64,000 nt of DNA, from assembly GCF_904849725.1 (NCBI RefSeq), contig NC_058522.1, forward strand, positions 434,897,529-434,961,528, in the 5' to 3' direction. Origin of the DNA: Hordeum vulgare subsp. vulgare. Its lineage: Eukaryota; Streptophyta; Magnoliopsida; Poales; Poaceae. Positions 8,931 to 20,736 of the stretch are shown in pieces. The notes beneath the pieces are model-generated. The model worked only from the letters and a program-made list of their open reading frames with translations, was not told where the DNA came from and did no database searches. The first letter of the stretch is position 1. Every line of letters begins with the position of its first letter. The position numbers and the translations under genes are program-made.

Positions 8931-10749
8931 CACAGTCAAAATGATTTCAGGGAACCTAGTGTTGAGTTGAATTCAGGCACTAGTCCAGAGAAGTCCGACT
9001 CTAACCCTGGATCCTATAGCTCCCATGGCTTTCCCAAGGCAGCCACCAGGCAGAGGAAGAAACTTAATTATGATGAAGAGGACTCAGACTTTGCGCAAGA
9101 AGAATCTTCAGCTCCTCCTAAGGCTCCTCCAAGGAAAGTTGGCAGGAATATATCTGCTAGTGCTGCTAATCTGAGAGCATCTGACTATGTGAGGAAAAAC
9201 ACAACACCTTCCACTCATGGTGCCCCTAAGAAGGCTGGTACTAAGAGAGCAAGGAATAATGTAGTTTGTGTTGTTGGAAGACAAACCTACATGTTTGAGG
9301 AGCCTGAAGAAGCTGCTGAATAAGCAGATGAGATTCCAAATCCTCGCAAGAAGAAGCTCATGGTTGATGCTATGAAGTCTGCTCCAAAGCCTCTTAAGGA
9401 CAAGAAGTCTATAGCTCACCGGAAGACTACAAAGGACATTCCTGCAACTGCTAAGAAGAAAGTCCCTGCTTCTAGTTCCCCTGTTGCATAGGAAGAGGAT
9501 GATGAGGATGCAACCATTCTCAGGAAGCTCAGACCACATCTTCCTATTCATAATGATGCTCATCCTATAGGTGAAGATATGAAGAAGAGAAAGTATGCAG
9601 GTCTAAGGAAGTGGAGAGCTGCTGATACATATGCTATCCGAAGGAGAACTGTTGTTGATCCAAGGTTTTGCAGCAAGTAACAACAAGATTTCTATGAGAC
9701 TGTCTTGTATAACAAAAGTCCAGCTACAAGCGACCTGAGATATGTTGACTGGGCTTACATCAAAGCCAATGAAGACTACTTTCCTCATGGTCAAGACAAC
9801 TTCAAGTCTATGCACATAGAAGATTTTGTTGGAAAGGAGATGACCCCATGGAATGATGAGCTGATCATGCAATTCTACTCGACTTCTAATTTCTATGGAG
9901 ATGGTTCCATTATCCGGATGATGCATGGTCACAGATATGAGTCAACTGTTGATGAGTGGGCCACTATCATTGGTACCCCTAAGCAAGAAGAGAGTGATGT
10001 TGATGCGTAAAGCAAAGAAGAGTCACAACTCCATGGGAAATATGTACAAGCCAATTCCTCATGATTATTTGGCAAGTCACAAGATGGGCTCAGTTTATTT
10101 CTTGCAAGCAGGAATACCCACAACAAACACTATTCTGAGATACACCTTGATGCCTAAATCTGGTGATGAGAAGATAATCACAAGACACTCCATCAACTTT
10201 CTGCACCTCTTGGACACTCACACCAGATTCAGAGTGATGAATTTGATAGTAGAAACTACCTGAAGGACTGCTGGTGATCAAAAGAGATCATGTGGATATG
10301 CCCCATACATTCAGATGCTTATCAATGCCAAGCTAGGCAAGCATGTATATCTACTTAATCATCCCCATCTACCTCTTCAACCAGAGTTTGAAGATAATGA
10401 AGTGATGATGGATGACAATGATCCTAGTTCTGCTACAGCCAGGATGGCAGCAGATGCAGCAGAAGCTGATGCTGCTAGAAACATGCCACCACCAGTTCCA
10501 CAACTCAGGACACAAGTTGAGAAAATGACATTTCTAGTTAGCTCTATCCAAGGCATGGAGAAGAACATTCAGGATATTCTGCAAAACCAAAAGAGCCTTG
10601 AGAGAGTTGTGGAGACAAAATTTCATGACATGGATGTAAAGGTCAACACTATAGTCAAACAACTTCAACATGACGTTGACTCAGTGAAAGTTCCTTGCTC
10701 AGATGATGATGATGACATTGATGATGATGATGAAGAGTCACCTCCTTGA
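8931..10749 (+). pseudogene. Accessory (env-like position) ORF of element L, broken
   Basis: One frame can be followed from about 8931 with in-frame stops at 9321, 9489, 9678 and 10008. A frameshift near 9990 moves the rest to another frame, which has a further stop at 10261 and ends at 10749. The N-terminal part is basic and Ser/Lys/Pro-rich (KKAGTKRARNN, PRKKK). The middle has a conserved globular look (YVDWAYIKANEDYFP, YESTVDEWATIIGTP, CGYAPYIQMLINAKLG) resembling the plant domain often annotated 'putative plant transposon protein'. The C-terminus has a coiled-coil-like stretch (QVEKMTFLVSSIQGMEKN) and an acidic tail of Asp repeats. No transmembrane segment is visible, so a true envelope function is not supported. 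Its position before the 3' PPT fits an accessory retrotransposon ORF. Confidence 0.55.
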
Positions 10750-11442
10750 ACTACCACTCAGTTCAACACCAAGCCTAGATCTGCTGTTGTACCTGCTCCG
10801 GAGACATGACATATTTCATCAGCTCAAGCATCTCCACCTTCAGCTCCACCTCCAGCATCAACTCAAGCACCTCGAGTATCCAGACCTCCAGCTCTAGGAC
10901 ATTATGCAGAATGCTTCGCGGACGCTCTTCTGTCAACCCCATCATCAGCTGCCAGAGAGACAAGTAGCTCTATACTTTTTCAAATTTTTGGTAACTTGTT
11001 GCCAAAGGGGGAGAAATGTATAGTTCATAGACTTCGTGTGAGAGAGAGCTTTTGATTTATTTACTCTCGTTTGGTTTCAAAACTTTGATCTTTTGTATGA
11101 CTTTATCTTGTCTGTGATCATATGATTTATCATGTGGATTCTACTTTACTATCTTTTAAGCTATCTATGGGTTGATCACTCACTTATCTTGTTGGTGTCA
11201 TGTGCTTACTATTCATTCTTATCTTGTTTACGCACCACCAAGATGTATCTCACATCGAAGAGTGACCCATGATCCTAATTGATTGTGCATTTGCATTCAA
11301 ACGCAAATTTTGAATAATGCACAAATTTAGGGGGAGCTCTTGCTTTTCACGTACTTCTCAAAGCGTAGATGCTAATCCTTGATTTATCCTTTGTCGAAGC
11401 TTTGATCTATATGTTGTCATCAATTACCGAAAAGGGGGAGAT
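10750..11442 (+). other. 3' non-coding segment and PPT of L
   Basis: No gene. Contains three G-rich tracts in AT-rich DNA (CAAAGGGGGAGAAATG near 11005, TTAGGGGGAGC near 11327, AAAGGGGGAG at 11431-11440). The last lies 2 bp before the LTR and is the likely plus-strand primer; the earlier ones could be alternative primers. Confidence 0.6.
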
Positions 11443-12749
11443 TGAAAGCACAGTTGCTCCCTAGGGTGGTTTTGATAATTGATCACAACATATGCATCAT
11501 TGGAATAATATGTTTTCCAAGTGTATTTCAGAAAAGTTCAAAAGATGCTATGGTAAAGGTTTATGTGGAGATGCCCCTTGATGCAAGAAAGGTATAATAT
11601 TGGCTCAAGATTCAAGCTAGAAGACTCTTCATTTTCTAGTTTTTGAGAAATCACATTTGGGTCCCTAGGAAAGCCAATACTATTAAAAGGGGGTGAGGTA
11701 GTAAAATGAACTCATAGCTCAAAGTTCTCTAAGTTAGCCACCAAAATACTCAGTCATTTTTCCCACAAAACCATTCTGTCAAATTCCACTTACACAATTT
11801 CGGTGACACCAACTTTCATATTTCGGACCCACCGAGTTTGACCTTAGACAGAAACCCTAGCTAGTGCCACCAAATTGGTGCAATCGAATCCATATCGGTG
11901 CTACCGAGTTTGGGTGACCAAATATCGGGTGCCTCGATACACAAAATCAGAATTTCCGAGTTTGAGTATCGGTGCCACCGAGTTTGGCCATCTGACCATT
12001 AGCCACCTTTTCGGTGCCAGCGGGTTTCATATATCGGTCTCACCGAGATTCAAAAAGTTCACACCTTTGTGCTAGTCGGTACCACTGAGTTTGCCACTTT
12101 GTGTATAACGGTTGGATTTTGGCTGCTCCCTATATATACCCCTTAACCCACCTCTGATTCGTGGGAGAAGCACTCAGAACACACACTTCATAGCCAGATC
12201 CATTTTCTGAGAGAGAACCACCTACTCATCTGTTGGGACCAAGATATTCCACTCAATTCATTTGAATCTTGATCTCTAGCCTCTCAAAACTTCTTTCCAC
12301 CAAATAAACCTCTCCTACCCATGCATATTCTGTGAGGAAGTGATTTTTTGTTGAGGAGACTATCTTTAAAAGCACAAGAGCAAGGAGTTCATTGATCTAC
12401 CACATCTATTACCTTTTGGAGAGTGGTTCCTCCTAGATTGGTTAGGTGTCGCTTGTGAGCCTCCTACTTCGTGTTGTGGAGTTGAACCAAGATGTTTGTA
12501 AGGGCAAGGAGATCGCCTACTTCGTGAATATCAACTATGAGTAAGGCTAGTCCTCCGTGGACGGAAGCCGTGGTGCAATAGACAAGGCCGCTTCTTTGTG
12601 AACCCTCCATGGACTCTCTCAGCCATTACCCTCCGTGGGTGGAAGCCTCCACTAACATGGATGTACGATAGCGCCACCTATCGGAACCATGCCAAAAATC
12701 ATCGTGTCAACCTCATGCTTTTGATGTCCCTACCTTATTCCTTTACGTT
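11443..12749 (+). mobile_element. 3' LTR of element L, first part
   Basis: Starts TGAAAGCACAG directly after the PPT. U3 contains repeated TCGGTGnnACCGAG motifs (about 11800-12095), and a TATA box CTATATATACC lies near 12130. The last five bases (12745-12749, ACGTT) are the target duplicated by element C; the LTR continues at 29711. Confidence 0.7.
12745..12749. repeat. Target-site duplication of element C (left)
   Basis: ACGTT, identical to 29706-29710 on the far side of element C. This fixes both ends of C. Confidence 0.9.
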
Positions 12750-14306
12750 TGCTGCAGCAACAAAAGTCCTTCCTTGGTGCTTAGGAATTCTTATTGTTAC
12801 TTCTCTGGTTTGCGTCGGTTTTTCCCTTGAAGAGGAAAGGGTGATGCAGCACAGGAGCAGTAAATATTTCCCTCAGTTTGAGAACCAAGGTATAGATCCA
12901 GAAGGAGGGCCTCGTCAAGTCCAAAGTACCTGCGCAAACACAAACAAGCTTGCACCCAACGCTTCAAAGGGTTTGTCAATCCCTTTAAGATTGTTTGCAA
13001 AGTGAGATCTGAAGGCGGAAAGTGCAACAAAGTAAAAAGTGTAAGGCTGAAAATATGGTGTCGAGTAGACCCTGGGGGCCATACTGTTCACTAGAGGCTT
13101 CTCTCATAATAGCAAATATCACGGCAGGTGAAAAAATTACTGTCGAGCAATTGACAGAACGGCGCAAAGTCATGACGATATCTAAGGCAATGATCATACT
13201 TATAGGCATCATGTCCGAGACAAGTAGACCGATACTTTCTTCATCACTACTATTACTCCACACATCGACCGCTGTCCAGCATGCATCTAGTGTATTGAGT
13301 TGAAGACTAATAGAGTAACGCTTTAAGCAAGATGACATGATGTAGAGGGATAATCTCAAACAAATGATGAAAACCCCATCTTTTTACCCTTGATGGCAAC
13401 AACACGATGCGTTCCTCGCTACCCCTTCTGTCACTGGGTGAGGTCACCGCATGGTATGGACCCAAAACCAAGCACTTCCCCCATTGCAAGAATCATAGAT
13501 CTAGTTGGCCAGACAAAACACACAACTCGAAGAGAATTACAAGGATATGAAATCATGCATAAGAGAGATCAGAAGAAACTCAAATAAGATTCATAGATAA
13601 TTTGATCATAAATTCACAATTCATCGGACCTCGACAAACACACTGCAAAAGAAGATTACATTGGATAGATCTCCATGAAGATCATCGAGAACTTTGTATT
13701 GAAGATCCAAGAGGGAGAAGAAGCCATCTAGATACTAAATATGGACCCGTAGGTCTATGGTGAACTACTCACGCATCATCGGAGAGGTCATGGTGTTTAT
13801 GAAGAAGCCCTCCGTGTCCGAATCCCCCCTCCGGCAGGGCACCAGAACGTGCCCCAGATGGGATCTTGCGGAGACAGAAGCTTGCGGCGGCGGAAAAGTG
13901 ATTTTGATGATCTCCCGATTTTTTTGGGATTTTTAGGGAATTTGTAGGCGCAACCCCTAGGTGAGGGGGCGCTCAGGGGGCCCATAAGCCTGGATGGCGC
14001 GGCCTCCCCCCTGGCCGCGGGGTGGGGGCTTGTGGGTCCCCTGAGGCTCCCCTGCCTTGGCTCCCAAGCTTCCTGATCTTCTTCCGTTCCAGAAAAAATA
14101 TTTTCGGGGATTTTCTTCCGTTTGGACTCCGTTTCAAAATCTCCTCTGAAAGGGGTCAAAAACATGGAAAAAACAGGAACTGACACTTGGCACTGAGTTA
14201 ATAAGTTAGTCCCAAAAAATATATAAAAGGCATGCAATACATCGAAAGTTTGACAACATAATAGCATGAAACCATCAAAAATTATAGATACGTTGGAGAC
14301 GTATCA
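12750..14306 (-). mobile_element. 3' LTR of element C
   Basis: 1,557 bp. Minus strand starts TGATACGTCTCCAACGTATC at 14306 and ends TGCTGCAGCA at 12750. The promoter inverted repeat is at 13982-13990 and 14027-14035, with a perfect inner stem CGCGGCC (13998-14004) / GGCCGCG (14013-14019). The TATA position (13947-13939) reads CTACAAATT, a point mutation of the CTATAAATT in the 5' LTR. Confidence 0.9.
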
Positions 14307-16352
14307 AGCATCCCCAAGCTTAACTCCTGCTCGTCCTCGAGTAGGGAAGTGATAAAGAATGAATTTTTGATGTGGAATGCTATCTAGCATAGTTGTCGTT
14401 TGCAACTTCTTTCACGTGACATGAATGTTCAGATCCGTAAGATTCAAAACAATAGTTTTCTATTGACATGAAAACAATAATACTTCAAGCAAACATGCAA
14501 GGTAATCATGAACTTTCAAAATAACAAGGCCAAGGAAAGTTATCCCTACAAAATCATATAGTCTGGCTATGCTCCATCATCCTCACACAACTAATGTAGA
14601 TCATGCACAACCCCGGTATCGGCCAAGTAATTGTTTTCGCACTCTTACTTTCTCAAACTTTCTATAACTATCACGCAATACATGAGCGCGAGCCAAGGAT
14701 ATAGCACTATAGGTGGAATAGAGTGTGGTGGTGGTTGTGAGACAAAAAAGAGGAGACGGTCACATTGACTCGGCGTATCAATAGGCTATGGAGATTCCCA
14801 TTAATAGATATAAATGTGAATGAGTGGGGATTGCCATACAAAGGATGCACTAGAGCTATAAGTATGTGAAAGCTCAAAAGGAAAACTAGTGGGTGTGCAT
14901 CCAACTTGCTTGCTCACGAAGACCTAGGGCAATTTTAAGGAAGTCCATCATTGGAATATACAAGCCAAGTTATATAATGAAGATTCCCACTAGCATATGG
15001 TAGTGACAAAGAAAGAAGCTCTCAATCATGAAGAACATGGTGCTATTATGAAGCAGAAGTGTGGTAAAAGATAGTAACATTGTCCCTTCTCTCTTTTTCT
15101 CTCTTTTCTTTTTTTTCATTTGGGCTCTTAGGCCTCTTTTTTTTGGGGGCTCTTTGGCCTCTTTTTTTTTATTTCCTCACATGGGACAATGCTCTAATAA
15201 TGATGATCATCACACTTTTATTTACTCACAACTTCGAAGCTCAAAATGAGGATGACTCTATAGGAAATGCCTCCGGCAGTGTACCGGGATGTGCAACGAT
15301 CTAGCTTGGCGTATGATGTTGAAACATCTCGCTAGCTATCTTACGATCATGCAATGGCAATATAAGAGTGAAGGCACAAGTCATGAGATGGAACGGTGGG
15401 AGTTGCATGGCAATATATCTCAGAATGGCTATGAAAATGCCATAGTAGGTAGGTATGGTGGCTGTTTTGAGGAAGGAATTTGGTGGGTTTGTGCACCAGC
15501 GAGAATTGCGCGGCACTAGAGAGGCTAGCAATCGTGGAAGGTGAAAGTGCATCTATACGATGGGCTCACATTAGTCATGAAGAACTCACATACTTATTGC
15601 GAAAGTTTTTATTACAAATTGAAACAAAGTGCTAAACGCATACTCCGAGGGGAAGGGTTGGTAGGTGTAAACCATCGCGCGATCCCGACCTCAACACGAA
15701 GGATGACAATCAAAAGATCAATTACGCTCCGACTTCCTAACATAGCGGTGCACCATACGTGCATGCTACGAGAATCACTAACTTCAACACAAGTATTTCT
15801 AGATTCACAACACCCTACTAACATAACTCTTAATATTACCGAATCCAAATCTCAAAAATAATTGAGAGGAATCGAAACTTCTCTTTCTACTCAATGCACA
15901 TGAAGATGGAGGTTTTTGCATCCTCTTTGGGTATCTATCACTTTTGGGACTACTTTCATAGCATAAGCCAACTACCAAATCACACACCGCCGTGCTCTAA
16001 AAGATATAAGTGAAGCACGTAGAGCAGAAGTATCTAGCTCAAAAGATATAAGTGAAGCACTATGAGCATTCTAGCAAAAATCACGATGAGTGCACGTCTC
16101 CCTCTCTCAAAAAGGTGTGCAGAAAGGATCATTGTGACACAACAAAAGGAAAAGACTCCTACGATACAAGAGCTCCAAGAAAAAACACATATCATGTGGT
16201 GAATAAAAATATAGCTCCAAGTAATGTTACCGATGGATTGAAGACGAAAGAGGGGATGCCTTCTCGGGGCATCCCCAAGATTAGGCTTTTTGGTGTCCTT
16301 GAATTTGGCTTGGGATGCCTTGGACATCCCCAAGCTTGAGCTCTTTCCACTT
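14307..16352 (-). other. PPT and distal non-coding 3' internal region of C
   Basis: The minus strand has AAGCTTGGGGATGCT (14321-14307) next to the 3' LTR, the plus-strand primer. The rest has no gene. It carries the pyrimidine-rich block (15085-15170), two AAAAGATATAAGTGAAGC copies (about 15998-16060), the hairpin GGGGATGCC / GGCATCCCC (16252-16276) and PPT-like copies with one mismatch each at 16268-16282 and 16323-16337. Confidence 0.8.
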
Positions 16353-17878
16353 TGATAAGTCCATTTTGCATCATGTTTTCATGTTGATATTTATCGCTTC
16401 TTTGGCTGTTATTTCACTTCACGGTACTATTCTTATGCCATTTCTCTCTTATTTTGCAAGGTTTACATGAAGAGGCAGAATACCAGCAACTGGAATTCTG
16501 GCCTGAAAGTGGAGCAAAGTTGAGATACCTATTCTGCGCAACTCCAAACGCCGTGAAAATCAACGGATATTTTTCCCAATATATAAAAAATACTGGGCCG
16601 AAGAAGTACCGGAGGGGCACCACGGGGTGCCCACAAGCCTGCACGGCGCGACCACCCCCCCCCCCCCAGGCCGCGCCATGGGGGCTCGTGGGCAGCCCAC
16701 TGGCCCACTGGCCCCCTCTTTTGCTATATGGAGGGTTTTGTCCACAAAAAATAAGAAGGGAGCTTTTTCGTGGTTTCGCCGCCGCCACGAGGCAGAACTT
16801 CAGCAGAACCAATCTAGAGCTCCGGCAGGACGATCCTGCCGAGGAAACTTCCCTCCTGGAGGGGGAAATCGTCGCCATCGTCATCACCAACACTCCTATC
16901 ATCGGAGGGGACTCATCTCCATCAACGTCTTCATCAGCACCATCTCATCTCCAAACCCTAGTTCATCACTTGTAACCAATCTCCGTCTCGCGACTCCGAT
17001 TGGTACTTGTAAGGTTGCTAGTAGTGTTGATTACTCTTTGTAGTTGATGCTAGTTGGATTATTTGGTGGAAGAGTTTATGTTCAGATCCTTGATGCTACT
17101 CATTACACCTCTGATCATGATTATGATTATGCTTTGTGTGTAGTTACTTTTGTTCCCGAGGACATGGGATAAGTCATGCTAATAATAGTCATGTGAATTT
17201 GGTAGTCGTTCGGTATTTTGATATGTTGTATGTTGTTTTTCGTCTAGTGGTGTTATGTGAACGTCGACTACATAACACTTCACCATTATTTGGGCCTACA
17301 GGAAGGCATTGGGAAGTAGTAAGTAGATGATGGCTTGCTAGAGTGAGAGAAGCTTAAACCCTAGTTTATGCGTAACTTCGTAAGGGGCTGATTTCGATCC
17401 ACTAGTTTAATGCTATGGTTAGAATTTGTCTTAATTCTTATTTCGTAGTTGTGGTTGCTTGCGAGAGGGGTTAATCATAAGTGGGATGCTTGTCCAAGTA
17501 AGGGCAGTACCCAATCGCCGGTCCACCCACATATCAAACTATCAAAGTTACGAACGCGAATCATATGAACATGATGAAACTAGCATGACATAAATTCCCG
17601 TGTGTCCTCAGGAGCGTTTTTCCTCCTATAAGACTTTGTTCAGGCTTGTCCCTTGCTACAAAAGGGATTGGGCCACTTTGCTGCACCGTTGCCACTTTTG
17701 TTACTTTTTGCTTGCTACGAATCATCTTACCACACAATCACTTGTTACCGACAATTTCAGTGCCTGCAGATTTTACCTTGTTGAAAACCACTTGTCAGAT
17801 CCTTCTGCTCCTCGTTGGGTTCGACACTCTTACTTATCGAAAGGACTACTATTGATCCCCTATACTTGTGGGTCATCA
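16353..17878 (+). mobile_element. 5' LTR of element D
   Basis: 1,526 bp, from TGATAAGTCCATTTTGCATC to GTGGGTCATCA. The promoter inverted repeat is CCACAAGCC (16631-16639) / GGCTCGTGG (16683-16691), with inner stem GGCGCG (16645-16650) / CGCGCC (16672-16677) around a long C-run. A TATA-like CTATATGG lies at 16724-16731, 33 bp downstream. A second A/T box TATATAAAAA lies at 16580-16589. Confidence 0.9.
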
Positions 17879-17889
17879 AGACTCTTTTC

Positions 17890-17907
17890 TGGCGCCGTTG
17901 CCGGGGA
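17890..17907 (+). other. Primer-binding site of D (tRNA-Asp)
   Basis: TGGCGCCGTTGCCGGGGA, the exact reverse complement of the tRNA-Asp 3' end, 11 bp after the LTR. Confidence 0.95.
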
Positions 17908-17984
17908 GTGAAGCGCCTTTGGTAAGTGGAACTTTGTAAGGAAACATTCATATAGTGTGCTGAAATTTATTGTCACTTGTCACT

Positions 17985-18656
17985 ATGGATACTAATCCTT
18001 TGAGGGGCTTGTTCGGGGTATCTTCACCTTGAACGGAAGCACAAAGAGTTGCTCCTCAACCTGCTGCACCTACTTAAAATATTTTCTTTGAATTTCCTTC
18101 GGGTATGCTTGAGAAACTGCTGGCTAATCCTTTTACAGGAGATGGAACATCACATCCAGACTTGCATCTGATCTATGTAGATGAGGTTTGTGGTTTATTT
18201 AGGCTTGCAGGTGTGCCCGAGGATGAGGTCAAGAAGAAGATCTTTCCTTTATCTTTGAAGGATAAGGCGTTGACATGGTATAGGCTATGTGATGATACTG
18301 GATCATGGGACTATAATCGGTTGAAATTGGAATTTCATCAAAAGTTTTATCCTATGCATTTAGTACATCGTGATCGGAATTATATTTAAAATTTTTGGCC
18401 TCGTGACAGAGAAAGCATCGCTCAAGCTTGGGGGAGGCTTAAATCAATGCTATATTCATGCCCCAATCATGAGCTCTCGAGAGAAATTATGATTCAGAAC
18501 TTCTAGGCTCATCTTTCTCATGATGATCGCACCATGCTTGACACTTCTTGTACCGGTTCTTTTCTGAAGAGAGATATTTACTTCAAGTGGAATTTATTAT
18601 AGAGAATTAAACGCAACTCTGAAGATTGGGAGCCTGAATAAGGTAAGGAGTCAGGT
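17985..18656 (+). pseudogene. gag N-terminal part of element D, broken
   Basis: Frame from ATG 17985, 77 bp after the PBS. In-frame stops lie at 18030, 18075, 18387, 18504, 18600 and 18639. Gag hallmarks are readable between the stops (LFRLAGVPEDEVKKKIFPLSLKD-type core near residues 65-90, then WPRDRESIAQAWGRLK). The frame is continuous with the protease region that follows, so gag and protease were one polyprotein. No zinc knuckle is visible. Confidence 0.8.
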
Positions 18657-19622
18657 ATGAATTTCACGTTTGATTGCGTTAAATCCTTTGTTGAGACAAA
18701 TACTTTTTGTGACTTTAGCGCTAAGTATGGACTTGACTCTGAGATAGTAGCTTCATTGTGTGAATCTTTTGCTGCTCATATTGATCTCCCCAAAGAGAAG
18801 TGGTTTAAATATCATCCTCCTTTAGAAGTCAATGTAGTTAAACCCACTCCAGTTGAAGAGAAATTCATTGCCTATAATGATCCTGTGGTTCCCAGTGCTT
18901 ACATTGAGAAAGCACCTTTCCCTGTTAGGATAAAGGATCATTCTAAAGCTTCAACTGTGATACGTAGAGGCTACATTAGAACACCTACACCCCCTGAGAA
19001 AATTAGAGTTGAACCTAGCATTGCTATTATCAAAGATCTTCTGTCCAACGATGTTGAGGGACATGATATTCACTTCTGTGAAGATGCTGCTAGAATTGCT
19101 AGACCTCATGCTAGAGACAAACATAGGCCTGTTGTTGGCACGCCTGTGGTTTCTGTTAAGATAGGAGATCATTGTTATCATGGTTTATGTGACGTGGGTG
19201 CTAGTGTTAGTGCAATACCTCAATCCTTATACGATGAAATTAAAGATGAGATTGCACCTCTTGAGATAGAACCTATAGATGTCACTATTCAACTTGCCAA
19301 TAAAGATACTATCTTCCCTGTGGGAATTGTTAGGGATGTTGAAGTCTTGTGTGGTAAAATGAAGTATCCTGCTGATTTCCTCGTTCTTGCTACCGCACAA
19401 GCTAACTTTTGTCCCATCATATTTGGTAGACCTTGTCTCAATACTGTCAATGCTCATATTGATTGTGAGAAGCAAACTCTCAGTGTTGGCTTTGAAGGCG
19501 TGACAAATGAGTTCAATTTCTCCAAGTTTGGTAGACAACCTCATGAAAAGGAGTTGCCTAGTAAGGATGAAACTATTGCCTTAGCATCTATTGCCCTGCC
19601 TCCTACTGATCCCTTAGAGTAA
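18657..19622 (+). pseudogene. gag C-terminus and aspartic protease of element D
   Basis: 321 open codons in the same frame as gag, ending at a TAA (19620-19622) that separates it from RT. The retropepsin active site reads CDVGAS (about 19188-19205; the usual DTG/DLG is DVG here), followed by SAIPQSLYDE and a downstream IIFGRPCLNT, the typical ILGRPFL segment. The protease cuts the polyprotein inside the particle. The GRPCLN and DVGAS variants may reflect decay. Confidence 0.8.
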
Positions 19623-19625
19623 TAC

Positions 19626-20735
19626 TTGCTTGCGCATGAAAGTGATATGCATATGGATGAAAGGGATGAAATAGATAGAGTTGTCTTAGAACAATATCCC
19701 ATCCTTAAGAATAATCTGCCTGTTGAACTGCTTGGGAATCCACCTCCACCAAAGGGTGATCCTGTGTTCGAGCTTAAACAATTGCCTGATACTCTTAAGT
19801 ATGCTTATCTTGATGAAAAAGAGATATATCATGTTATTATTAGTGCTAGCCTCTCGGAGCATGAAGAAAAGAAGTTACTAAAAACTCTAAGGAAGCATCA
19901 TGCTACTATAGGATATACTCTTGATGATCTTAAGGGCATTAGTCCCACTCTATGCCAGCACGAGATTAAAACTGATCCTAATTTCAAACCAGTTGCTGAT
20001 CATCAAAGGAGATTGAATCCTAAGATGAAAGAAGTAGTAATAAAAGAATTACTGAAGCTCCTGGAAGCGGGTATTATCTATCCTGTTACTCATAGCGATT
20101 GGGTGAGTCCGGTGCACTGTGTCCCTAAGAAGGGAGGCATTACCGTTGTCCCTAATGATAAGGATGAATTTATCCCACAGAGGATTATTACTGGCTATAG
20201 GATGGTGATCGATTTTAGGAAATTGAATAAATCCACTAGTAAAGATCATTACCCTCTGCCTTTTATCGACCAAATGCTAGAAAGGATGTCTAAACACACA
20301 CACTTCTGCTTTCTAGATGATTATTCTGGTTTCTCCCAAATACCAGTTGCACAATCTGATCCGGAGAAAACCACTTTCACCTGCCCTTTCGGTACCTTTG
20401 CTTATAGACGTATGCCTTTTGGCTTCTGTAATGCACCTGCCACCTTCCAAAGATGTATGATGGCTATATTCTCCGACTTCTGTGAAAAGATTGTCGAGGT
20501 TTTCATGGATGACTTTTCCGTTTACGGGTCTTCCTTTGATGATTCTCTGAGCAACCTTGATCGAGTCTTACAGAGATGTAAAGACACCAATCTTGTCTTG
20601 AATTGGGAGAAGTGCAACTTTATGGTTAATGAAGGCATCGTCTCAGGACATAAAATTTCTGAAAGAGGTATTGAAGTCGATAAGGCTAAGGTTGATGCAA
20701 TCGGGAAGATGCCATACCCCACAGATATGGGATAA
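19626..20735 (+). pseudogene. Reverse transcriptase (N-terminal part) of element D
   Basis: Same frame as the protease. RT palm motifs are in order: LLEAGIIYPVTHSDWVSPV, VIDFRKLNKST, HYPLPFIDQMLER, FCFLDDYSGFSQIPV, PFGFCNAPATFQRCM, and the catalytic FMDDF (20502-20516, D-D pair intact). FMDDFSVYG is typical of Athila-lineage RT. The frame breaks near 20725-20735, where a small deletion replaces the expected link to [13 protein letters not shown]. It would copy element RNA into DNA using tRNA-Asp as primer. Confidence 0.88.
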
Positions 20736-20736
20736 G

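Larger units (their letters stand above)
8026..12749 (+). mobile_element. Element L: 3' part of a plus-strand LTR retrotransposon with accessory ORF
   Basis: Contains an internal promoter-like region, a decayed accessory ORF (8931-10749), a PPT (AAAGGGGGAG at 11431-11440) and a 3' LTR that starts TGAAAGCACAG at 11443. The LTR is interrupted at 12749 by element C and resumes at 29711 after the duplicated ACGTT. The left end is cut by B. Gag and pol, if present, would lie left of the window, so it may be either a large non-coding derivative or a complete element of a lineage with a 3' env-like ORF. The layout (several GGGGGAG tracts, 3' accessory ORF) is reminiscent of SIRE/Maximus-like copia elements, but this is not proven. 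Confidence 0.65.

Noticed and set aside
16454..17043. Open frames of 138-173 codons in the 5' LTR of D
   Set aside because: Low-complexity Pro/Ala text in the GC-rich promoter and leader; the 3' LTR copy does not keep them, and they lack a family resemblance.
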